Assembly: GCA_002477465.1 (NCBI GenBank)
Contig: DLPV01000003.1
Span: 155,957 to 185,912, forward strand
Reading direction: 5' to 3'
Source of the DNA: Gammaproteobacteria bacterium UBA7449
GTDB lineage: Bacteria > Pseudomonadota > Gammaproteobacteria > Pseudomonadales > Pseudohongiellaceae
DNA length: 29,956 bases
A program made the translations under genes and the position numbers. The notes under the pieces are model-generated. The model saw only the letters and a list, made by a program, of their open reading frames with translations. It had not been told where the DNA came from and ran no database searches. Within the stretch, counting starts at the first letter, position 1, and the number at the start of each line of letters is the position of its first letter. Of the stretch, positions 24,448 through 29,956 are shown piece by piece.

Positions 24448-25578
24448 CTACTCGCGGCTATCGAACCACGCCTGTTCAATGGCCCTGGAAAAATTGTAGG
24501 GAGATAGACTCACATCATTACAGAGAATGATGGTAGAGACCTCATCATCGGGATAGCGTGAATAGTAAGTCGTAACCCCCAACCATCCCCCACCATGAGC
24601 GATCCGCTTGCGCCCATCAAGCTCACCGATGTTCTGACCGTTGGCGTAGAGCGTGCCATCACCGCTTGGAAACACACTGTTTGGCGTCAGGAACTGTGCC
24701 ATTAACTCCTCTGGATTGCTGCCCAGGCGCGGATTGTAGAAATGTTGGTCCCAGATCGCCAGGTCTTCAACATTAGTATGCAGTCCGCCATCTCCTACCC
24801 AGAACAGATTGGTCATGTCGGTAACATAGCCTTCGTCAGAGGGCCGGTAACCGCTGGCACGATTCCTTACAATTTCAGAAGGTTCGTCACTAAAGAATGT
24901 ATTACCCATTCCCAGCGGTTGGAAGATACGTCTGTGCGCATACTGGCGTAGCGTTTCGCCAGACACTTCTTCCACAAGCATAGAAAGCAAGAAGTAACCC
25001 AGGTTACTGTACTCATACTTTTCGTTGGGTGGGTGCCGTAGCGGTGATCGCTTTACCACATCGTAGAATTCCGTAATCGTAAGATAATCTTCATTGCCGA
25101 TGCGAAAGGGGCCTCCCGCTGCCGACTCAATGTTGAGACCGCCTTCTACCTCACCAGCATCACCGCCGGAGATGTAGTCGTAGTCCGCCATGCCACCAAT
25201 GTGGCTGAGTATGGAATTAATACTGACTGGCACTCCATAGTCCAACAGCTCTGGAAGACGCTTACGTATATCGTCATCAAGATTGATCTTGCCCTCATCT
25301 GCCAATAGCAGCACCGCGAAGGCAGTAAATTGCTTCGATACTGAACCGATGCGATGCACATGACTGCCATCAAGAGGCACACCTAATTCCAGATTAGCCA
25401 GCCCGTATCCGGCTTGATGAATGAGTTGGCCTGCAGCGACAACGCCGACGCTGCAGCCCGGATCCACGCCCCTGTCGATGTCAGCGAAAATTGCGTCGAC
25501 GCGATTATTGAAGTCATCGGCCTGCGTACCGCAAGCGAAAAAGATCAGCAGTACAGACAGAAAGCTTCGAAGTGTCAT
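24448..25578 (-). CDS. Exported serine hydrolase, class C beta-lactamase-like
   Basis: A 376-aa protein of the beta-lactamase/DD-peptidase/esterase (S12) fold. Signal peptide at residues 1-20; the FFAC run near Cys16 could also be a weak lipobox. Active-site elements: Ser79-x-x-Lys82 in IGSVSKQF, Tyr190-Ser-Asn192 in YEYSNLGYF, and HGGGW (329-333) in place of the KTG box. The His-Gly-Gly form is typical of D-aminopeptidase, esterase and EstB-like members more than of true AmpC, so antibiotic resistance should not be assumed. A periplasmic D-amino acid peptide or ester substrate is plausible and fits the nearby D-aminoacylase genes. The start ATG is preceded only by a weak GAGA. Single gene, convergent with the DUF917 gene. 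Confidence 0.87.
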   Translation of the reverse strand: MTLRSFLSVLLIFFACGTQADDFNNRVDAIFADIDRGVDPGCSVGVVAAGQLIHQAGYGLANLELGVPLDGSHVHRIGSVSKQFTAFAVLLLADEGKINLDDDIRKRLPELLDYGVPVSINSILSHIGGMADYDYISGGDAGEVEGGLNIESAAGGPFRIGNEDYLTITEFYDVVKRSPLRHPPNEKYEYSNLGYFLLSMLVEEVSGETLRQYAHRRIFQPLGMGNTFFSDEPSEIVRNRASGYRPSDEGYVTDMTNLFWVGDGGLHTNVEDLAIWDQHFYNPRLGSNPEELMAQFLTPNSVFPSGDGTLYANGQNIGELDGRKRIAHGGGWLGVTTYYSRYPDDEVSTIILCNDVSLSPYNFSRAIEQAWFDSRE

Positions 25579-25725
25579 TACAAATTTCTCTGATGGAAGT
25601 TAGTCTTGGCATGATAGAAAGCATGCATAGTTTATTATTTGAATTGCATCGCTCACGGCTATTGCGCCCGAATGCTTTTTGCGCATCTAACAGTCAGACA
25701 GCTAAAGCCAATTCAAATTACAAAA

Positions 25726-26241
25726 TTACTTTACTCCAAGTCGGAGGGAATACAGCTCTAGCGCTTCACCTTCCGGGTTACTTAATGTTTTGCTGAATGA
25801 AAAACTCAACTTTTCCAATAAGGTGATTGACTGTGCATTTTCCGCCACGGTAATAGCCCACAACTCCGGCAGCTGCAGCAACGAGTCGGCGTACTCTATC
25901 ACCGACAGGGCAGCCTCTCGAGCAAACCCTTTGCCCCAAGCCAGCTCAAGAAAGCCGAACCCAAGGTCGACCTGTTCGAGATAAGGGCGCTTGACTAAAC
26001 CACAGATGCCGATTGGCAGCTGACTGGATTTTTCAGCAACTAGCCAGAACCCCATACCTTCTTCATAGGCTGGGAAGATTCGTTCCTCCAAGTAGTCGAG
26101 CGCGGCGGGTGCCGAGTTTACATCGTGCTGTCTGATAAATTTCCGCCAGGCCGGCTCATTAAGTAGTTCCAGCATGAAGGACGCATCAGCAGGCGTGGCC
26201 TGACGGATCAGCAGTCTGGGCGTATCTTTGGCGACGATAAT
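25726..26241 (-). CDS. GNAT family N-acetyltransferase (RimJ/RimL type), rare start codon
   Basis: An acyl-CoA-dependent acetyltransferase of about 171 residues. It begins TPRLLIRQATPADA, with the family's LxIRxATxxDA opening, and includes GMGFWLVAEK, PIGICGLVKR, DLGFGFLELAWGKGFAREA (acetyl-CoA loop region) and ENAQSITLLEKLSF near the end. It resembles ribosomal-protein-alanine or amino-acid N-acetyltransferases; the target is unknown. There is no ATG, GTG or TTG near the domain start. A strong AAGGAG (26247-26252) lies five bases before ATT (26241-26239) and eight before ATC (26238-26236). The only conventional start is a TTG at 26304, with no site upstream and a poor N-terminus. I therefore place the start at ATT, tentatively. 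A sequencing error or decayed start is the alternative. Confidence 0.78.
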   Translation of the reverse strand: MIVAKDTPRLLIRQATPADASFMLELLNEPAWRKFIRQHDVNSAPAALDYLEERIFPAYEEGMGFWLVAEKSSQLPIGICGLVKRPYLEQVDLGFGFLELAWGKGFAREAALSVIEYADSLLQLPELWAITVAENAQSITLLEKLSFSFSKTLSNPEGEALELYSLRLGVK

Positions 26242-26404
26242 GTTTACTCCTTCTAAGATGAGGAATTCATGGCCAGGTCCACAGCAGACACGGCCATCGC
26301 CCAATTCATCCTAACTTCCCTGAGTGGGGAAATTCACCACTTTAGAGGCTTTTCAACCAGGCATTAGTCACTTCGAGATTCTCTAACTGTCTGTTTTTAA
26401 TGGA

Positions 26405-26429
26405 TATAATGAGTTGGCACGGTTCTCGC
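26405..26429 (+). promoter_or_regulatory. Sigma54-type promoter (-24/-12) overlapping a perfect -10 box
   Basis: TGGCACGGTTCTCGC at 26415-26429 matches the sigma54 consensus TGGCACGRNNNTTGC at every fixed position except one (C for T just before the -12 GC), with the exact 10-base GG-to-GC spacing. Immediately upstream is TATAAT (26405-26410), which may belong to a sigma70 promoter with a poor -35. The next gene starts at 26505, leaving a leader of about 65 bases. Confidence 0.5.
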
Positions 26430-26504
26430 ATTTACTTTAACCATAAAGCTACAACTTAGCGAATTTAGCACGAATAACGCAATACCGCGTTTGCGGAGAA
26501 CATT

Positions 26505-26822
26505 ATGAAAACCCTTGGCATCCTGGTTGTAATCTTTTTGGTCATTATTGGCATGCTGGCCCTTATTCCCCTCGCCGCGATGGGCGTCAGCATCGTTTTC
26601 AGTATTTTTTGTCTTGCCGTCTGGTTTCTGCCTTTCTGGATTATTGCTACCTCGGACGAAACCACAGGTTTTGAAAAGATTGCCTGGTTACTGGCGATGT
26701 TCTGCCTGAGCTGGTTTGCCTGGGTATTCTATTTCTTTTTGGCGCCTATCAAACCCAGGCGTCGACATTCCCAGTATTCACGACACTCACGCTATCGAGA
26801 CAACTACGACTACGACTACTAG
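26505..26822 (+). CDS. Small multi-pass membrane protein
   Basis: A 105-aa protein with two or three membrane helices (about 4-26, 28-48 and 58-80) and a basic, Tyr/Arg/Asp-rich cytosolic tail (PRRRHSQYSRHSRYRD, then YDYDY). The helix pattern with PFWIIATSDETTGFEKIAW is reminiscent of the PLDc_N-type or superinfection-immunity membrane domain. The Tyr/Arg-rich tail and the sigma54-like promoter upstream also recall PspG of the phage-shock response, but there is no clear sequence match to it. Start: GGAGAA is eight bases before the ATG. It is monocistronic, closed by the terminator at 26835. Function unknown; an envelope role is inferred from topology. Confidence 0.75.
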   Translation: MKTLGILVVIFLVIIGMLALIPLAAMGVSIVFSIFCLAVWFLPFWIIATSDETTGFEKIAWLLAMFCLSWFAWVFYFFLAPIKPRRRHSQYSRHSRYRDNYDYDY

Positions 26823-26834
26823 TTCCCTCTGTGT

Positions 26835-26890
26835 GTAGGCGAATAGCAGTCTTCAGGCCCACGATCTGAAAGTTTTCGCCTACCTCTTTT
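26835..26890 (+). terminator. Long terminator with a nested hairpin
   Basis: GTAGGCGAA (26835-26843) pairs with TTCGCCTAC (26875-26883), followed by CTCTTTTT. Inside the loop TTCAG/CTGAA (26852-26856 and 26866-26870) can form a second stem. It lies 12 bases past the stop of the small membrane protein gene. Confidence 0.7.
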
Positions 26891-26959
26891 TATGGGTACA
26901 TTCCAAGCGCATCGGTTATCATACTTCGCCGCTGTTTGCCCTTGTGAAGAGAAGTGTTG

Positions 26960-27724
26960 ATGCCAATTATCGAAGTCACCGATCTTCAAAAGCAGTATCC
27001 ACTGCCTGAGAACAAGTCCGAAAAATTCTATGCCGTTAACGGCGTGTCCCTTGCAATCGCACAGGGAGAAATATTCGGCATCCTGGGGCCCAATGGCGCC
27101 GGCAAAACTACCACCCTGGAGATGCTGGAAGGCCTCAATGACATAGACGGCGGGGTCGCAACAATCGACGGCATCAGTGTCAACGAGAATCCCTACAAAG
27201 TTAAACAGGTTATCGGTGTTCAGCTGCAGGCCAATGAATACTTTGACAATATAAATTTGGAAGAATTGCTGTCGCTGTTTGCGGCGCTTTATAACAGCAC
27301 CATTGACCCTATGACGCTGCTTGCCAAAGTGCAGCTTGAGGAAAAGGCCAGAGCCAAGCCTGCCTCCCTCTCTGGCGGTCAGAAACAACGCTTTTCCATA
27401 GCCTGTGCGTTAGTCAACGATCCTAAAGTATTGTTCCTTGATGAACCCACCACTGGGCTGGATCCACAGGCAAAGCGCAACTTGTGGGAGCTGGTACAGG
27501 ATTTGAATGCGTCAGGTATGGCTATTGTCCTAACGACGCACAACATGGAAGAAGCGGAACAGCTGTGCAATCGCATCGCCATCATGGATCACGGCAAGAT
27601 CATTGCTGAAGGTACGCCTCAGGAATTGATTCTGGAACATGCCCCGGAACCTCCCGAGGCGCCACTGCATGGCGACCTCGAGGATGTTTTTCTGGTGCTC
27701 ACCGGCCATGGACTCAGGGAATAG
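26960..27724 (+). CDS. ABC transporter ATP-binding protein (ABC-2 type)
   Basis: A 254-aa nucleotide-binding subunit of a drug/lipid-type ABC exporter. Walker A GPNGAGKTT (43-51), Q-loop near 88-90 (GVQLQAN), signature LSGGQKQ (137-143), Walker B VLFLDEP (157-163), D-loop GLDPQ and switch His194 in THNMEEAE are all intact. Among the possible starts (GTG 26954, TTG 26957, ATG 26960), the ATG is best, with AAGAGAAG upstream. The C-terminus is short, without the extra domain seen in NodI/DrrA types. The permease gene starts nine bases after its stop, so the two make one exporter, presumably as a 2+2 complex. The substrate is not evident, and no accessory membrane-fusion protein is nearby. Confidence 0.93.
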   Translation: MPIIEVTDLQKQYPLPENKSEKFYAVNGVSLAIAQGEIFGILGPNGAGKTTTLEMLEGLNDIDGGVATIDGISVNENPYKVKQVIGVQLQANEYFDNINLEELLSLFAALYNSTIDPMTLLAKVQLEEKARAKPASLSGGQKQRFSIACALVNDPKVLFLDEPTTGLDPQAKRNLWELVQDLNASGMAIVLTTHNMEEAEQLCNRIAIMDHGKIIAEGTPQELILEHAPEPPEAPLHGDLEDVFLVLTGHGLRE

Positions 27725-27733
27725 GGGCAGCAA

Positions 27734-28834
27734 ATGATTCTGACCGCGCAGCAACGCCACCTGACCACCGTGTTCCTGAAAATTTTCCTGCGTGATCGCC
27801 GCTCGATTTTTTTCAGCCTGTTTTTCCCGGTAATTTTCATGACGGTGTTCAGCCTCTCTAGCAGCAGAGAGCAGGAAGCAATAAGCATCGGCATCGTAAA
27901 TGACAGCAGCAATGCCACGGCAGCAAACTTCGTGCAACTGCTAACAGAATCTCCGCTATTCGACGTCACTACTGGAGAGGCAGAATTGCTGCGCGCAGAG
28001 CTGTTGGCAGGCGACCAGACGATGGTGCTGGAATTGCCAGCAGACTTTGGTGACCTTGCAAGTGGCAGTACGGCGGAGATCAACGTGGTTGTCGATGCAG
28101 CGCAGGTAGCCCAGCTTGGCCTGATCATGCCGGTGCTGGATCAAACCCTGCTCTCGATCGAGCGTGAGTTTCGCGGCATCGAACCCATGTTTTCCATTGT
28201 CATTGAAGACGTACAGGCACGCTCGCAGCGTTATATTGATTTCTTGCTTCCAGGATTGATGGCATTAACCCTGATGAATCTGTCTATTGCAGGCAGCGGT
28301 TTTAACATCGTCGAATACCGCCGCAAGGGCATTCTCAAGCGACTGTTCGTCACGCCCATTGAACCTGGAGACTTTATCGCTTCAATTGCAATGGCACGCA
28401 TGCTTATTGTGTTAGTGCAAGTCTCCGTTCTCATATTGTTTGCCGTTCTCTTCCTGGATATCCGCATTATCGGCAGCTTCCTGGCGTTCTATTTCGTCAT
28501 CATGTTGGGAACCGTCGTTTTTCTCTGTCAGGGTTTCGGCCTGGGCAGCCTGGCTAAGACTCAGGAGTCAATTGGCGCGCTTGGCAATATTGTCATCATG
28601 CCCCAGATCTTTCTCTCCGGAATTTTTTATCCAATCGATTCCATGCCCGAATGGATCCAGCCCGTAGCCCAACTACTACCCCTCTCCTTTGTCTCTACCG
28701 GGATGCGGGAAATCGCCAACGCCGGTGCCACTCTCATGGAGATAGCACCCAGCCTGCTTGGTATCGGCGTGTGGTTTGTTATTAGCTTTTTGGCCGCGAC
28801 CAAGCTGTTTGTCTGGAAAGAAGTCGCGAATTAG
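27734..28834 (+). CDS. ABC-2 type permease
   Basis: A 366-aa inner-membrane subunit partnered with the ATPase just upstream. One N-terminal helix (about 25-42, FFSLFFPVIFMTVFSLSS) is followed by an extracytoplasmic domain of about 120 residues and then five to six helices, with GLMALTLMNLSIAGSGFNIVE, the cytosolic YRRKGILKRLFVTPI and IFLSGIFYPIDSMPEWIQ. These are standard marks of the ABC-2 family (YhhJ/DrrB-like, long-loop form). The large periplasmic loop suggests handling of a lipid, peptide or drug-like molecule, but nothing narrows it further. A GGGG-rich ribosome site precedes the ATG. Confidence 0.92.
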   Translation: MILTAQQRHLTTVFLKIFLRDRRSIFFSLFFPVIFMTVFSLSSSREQEAISIGIVNDSSNATAANFVQLLTESPLFDVTTGEAELLRAELLAGDQTMVLELPADFGDLASGSTAEINVVVDAAQVAQLGLIMPVLDQTLLSIEREFRGIEPMFSIVIEDVQARSQRYIDFLLPGLMALTLMNLSIAGSGFNIVEYRRKGILKRLFVTPIEPGDFIASIAMARMLIVLVQVSVLILFAVLFLDIRIIGSFLAFYFVIMLGTVVFLCQGFGLGSLAKTQESIGALGNIVIMPQIFLSGIFYPIDSMPEWIQPVAQLLPLSFVSTGMREIANAGATLMEIAPSLLGIGVWFVISFLAATKLFVWKEVAN

Positions 28835-28854
28835 CAACAGATTGCCGCGCTGCG

Positions 28855-28884
28855 GTGACATTTTCCAAGCCTTTGTACTATAGT
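28855..28884 (+). promoter_or_regulatory. Sigma70 promoter for the cytochrome gene
   Basis: GTGACA (28855-28860), an 18-base spacer and TATAGT (28879-28884): five of six bases match the consensus in each box. It lies about 105 bases upstream of the cytochrome start, leaving a leader of roughly 100 bases. Confidence 0.6.
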
Positions 28885-28990
28885 CGGGCACTGTTTGATC
28901 TGACTTACAGAATCCTGCCTGCATCGGCAACCAAGACCGATACCAGGTCCAGATTGAGCGCATTTCCCTGTAGGAGTTGGAGGTAAAAAA

Positions 28991-29473
28991 ATGAAGAAAA
29001 TACTAGTCCTGATTTCTGCCCTGTGCGTCACCGCGTCGGGCCTGCTGTTTGTTGCTTCAGCACAGAATGACATGACCCCGGAAGAACGTGCAGCGATGGC
29101 CGTTGATCAGCGTAAAGCGTTGTTCAAGACCCTGAGATTTAATCTGATCCCAATCGCCGGTATGGCGCAGGGTGCCCCTTTTGATGCCGCGGTAGCAGAG
29201 CGCAACGCCCGCCGAGTTGCAGCCATCGCCAGCATGATCCCTGAAGTACTGGCGCAGGACACCCGCGACTTCGACGTAGAGACTACTGCCCTGGACATCA
29301 TCTGGGAAAACATGGATGACTTTGCTGCCAAAGCCCAGGCTCTGGAAGACAATGCCAACGCTTTTGCCGATGCAGCCTCCGGCGGCGACTTCGCCACGGC
29401 CATGGGTGCATTCCGCGCCTTCGGTGGATCTTGCGGTAACTGCCACGACACCTATCGGGTTGATACAGATTAG
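28991..29473 (+). CDS. Cytochrome c'/c-556 family protein
   Basis: A 160-aa periplasmic class II c-type cytochrome. Signal peptide at 1-24 (cleavage VASA/QND). The heme-binding CGNCH (Cys148, Cys151, His152) lies near the C-terminus, as in cytochromes c' and c-556. The N-terminal helix RKALFKTLRFNLIPIAGMAQG is where c-556 types supply the axial Met, and Met58 is a candidate. If the Met is not a ligand, the heme would be five-coordinate as in cytochrome c', which binds NO or CO. The four-helix bundle pattern of amphipathic helices fits the length. Start: GGAGGT six bases upstream of the ATG. It has its own promoter and terminator, so it is a single-gene unit. The electron partner is unknown. 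Confidence 0.9.
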   Translation: MKKILVLISALCVTASGLLFVASAQNDMTPEERAAMAVDQRKALFKTLRFNLIPIAGMAQGAPFDAAVAERNARRVAAIASMIPEVLAQDTRDFDVETTALDIIWENMDDFAAKAQALEDNANAFADAASGGDFATAMGAFRAFGGSCGNCHDTYRVDTD

Positions 29474-29497
29474 CCACTACTCATTGCTGAGACAATC

Positions 29498-29524
29498 AAA
29501 AGGGCAGCTTCGCTGCCCTTTTTT
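29498..29524 (+). terminator. Rho-independent terminator after the cytochrome gene
   Basis: AAAAGGGCAGC, TTC, GCTGCCCTTTTTT: a 7-bp G+C stem extended by A-T pairs with a T run, 25 bases past the stop. Its A run allows use from the other strand too, where it would stop the peptide gene candidate at 29614. Confidence 0.92.
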
Positions 29525-29613
29525 ATTGCTTTTTAAATCAATCATTCAACAGCTTGTAAATGTCTATACGGCTATTTTTACCAGTGAGTCTCTAAATGCC
29601 TGGCGTGAACAGC

Positions 29614-29814
29614 TCACGATTCCCGAATAATGGATTCGATTTCAGCGCCGATGTCCAACTTCGGCATGGGTTGGAGTAGTCCCGGGAACCCGCGATGGGC
29701 ACCGAATGTTGGCCCAACAAGGCTCTGAGAACCGCTTGTATTCAGCGGAGCACCTTCCGTAGCGCCGCCACTGACCATTGCTGCTTCCTCTTCCGTGAGT
29801 TCGCGCCTCGCAAT
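29614..29814 (-). CDS. Candidate double-glycine leader peptide, start unclear
   Basis: An open frame of 66 codons reads RRELTEEEAAMVSGG, then a Gly/Pro/Ser-rich, Cys-free core of 49 residues ending IESIIRES. The leader fits the double-glycine type cleaved by C39-peptidase ABC exporters: Leu at -12, Glu at -8, Val at -4, Gly-Gly at -2/-1. No ATG, GTG or TTG opens the frame: TAG stands just upstream and the first plausible codon is ATT at 29814, directly abutting AGGAG (29815-29819). An ATG within the leader (the Met of AAMVSGG) has GAGG before it and would give a 54-aa product. So this may be a bacteriocin-like or secreted peptide gene, a decayed copy, or one base in error. No exporter of the right kind lies in the window. 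Confidence 0.4.
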   Translation of the reverse strand: MARRELTEEEAAMVSGGATEGAPLNTSGSQSLVGPTFGAHRGFPGLLQPMPKLDIGAEIESIIRES

Positions 29815-29844
29815 CTCCTATAGTCACAGTTGTTTGCCTGACTC

Positions 29845-29872
29845 AGTGTAGGCACCTTCTTAAGGATGACAA
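29845..29872 (-). promoter_or_regulatory. Candidate promoter for the GG-leader peptide
   Basis: On the minus strand TTGTCA (29867-29872), a 16-base spacer and TACACT (29845-29850). The predicted start point is about 20 bases before AGGAG at 29815-29819, which makes a compact promoter, leader and ribosome site for the minus-strand peptide frame. Confidence 0.45.
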
Positions 29873-29956
29873 AATTTTCGGCGAAAAAAGAATAGAACCC
29901 CCAGAGCACTCCGCGCCTTGAGGTGAAACATGGCCGCTCCTGGTTGTGGGTTGTGG

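Larger units (their letters stand above)
29525..29956. other. Right-end region without an established gene
   Basis: Beyond the terminator, the only coding signal is the minus-strand peptide candidate and its promoter. 29525-29613 is A+T rich with nothing recognised. At the very edge, GAGGTG (29920-29925) is followed four bases later by ATG at 29930, whose nine codons run off the window with a tandem GGTTGTG. That could be a gene start but cannot be judged. Confidence 0.4.

Noticed and set aside
24448..25578. Antibiotic-resistance beta-lactamase
   Set aside because: The third active-site box is HGG instead of KTG, and the fold includes many esterases and D-aminopeptidases, so a resistance call is not supported.
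5293..29154. Shared LRFNL-V/I-P string in the TPR-like protein and the cytochrome c' protein
   Set aside because: The match is a few residues only, in unrelated folds, and is best explained by chance.
29930..29956. Possible gene start running off the right edge
   Set aside because: GAGGTG and ATG are well spaced, but only nine codons are visible, so no call can be made.

Overview
The window looks like a chromosomal stretch from a free-living, probably marine-type gammaproteobacterium. This is judged from the protein families, not from any database match: a YfcG-type glutathione transferase, a YgfF-type short-chain reductase, a cytochrome c'/c-556, exported M13 and M20 peptidases, and the 'PDLQGVWNFSS' secreted family. 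Coding density is high, with no rRNA, tRNA, CRISPR array or insertion-sequence transposase visible.

Layout. 1-418 is gene-free and holds two inverted copies of a ~51-bp repeat core, each set in a different palindromic frame. 419-2095 is a lipoprotein of the D-aminoacylase family, ending at a bidirectional terminator. 2185-4013 (minus) holds a secreted protein of unknown function and a YfcG-like glutathione transferase. 4200-5846 (plus) is a secreted TPR-like protein with a small lipoprotein. 5861-11424 (minus) reads 976-aa amidohydrolase, 439-aa amidohydrolase-like protein, then threonine synthase. 11620-15948 (plus) carries an M13 metallopeptidase lipoprotein, an intact D-aminoacylase-family enzyme and a secreted cupin. 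15970-17736 (minus) is a gamma-glutamyltransferase lipoprotein, divergent from an exported M20 peptidase (17987-19537). 19552-20304 (minus) is a YgfF-like reductase, divergent from a tightly overlapping trio (20462-24434): NCS1 permease, HyuA-like protein and DUF917/S-methyl-thiohydantoin-desulfurase-like protein. 24448-26241 (minus) carries a class C beta-lactamase-like serine hydrolase and a GNAT acetyltransferase with no normal start codon. 26505-29473 (plus) has a small membrane protein behind a sigma54-like promoter, a two-gene ABC exporter and a cytochrome c'-like protein. The right end holds a terminator and a minus-strand candidate double-glycine leader peptide with its own promoter.

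How the genes fit together. About half of the genes encode exported or lipid-anchored hydrolases for peptides, gamma-glutamyl compounds, N-acyl-D-amino acids or related amides. Together with the NCS1/HyuA/DUF917 cassette they suggest a scavenging region for peptide-derived and cyclic-amide nitrogen. That link is inference from gene content; only the short overlaps within operons are direct evidence of co-expression.

The items most worth a second look are the NCS1-HyuA-DUF917 cassette, the three-domain amidohydrolase operon in which only one domain keeps its metal ligands, the GG-leader peptide candidate at the right edge, and the nested repeat at the left edge.
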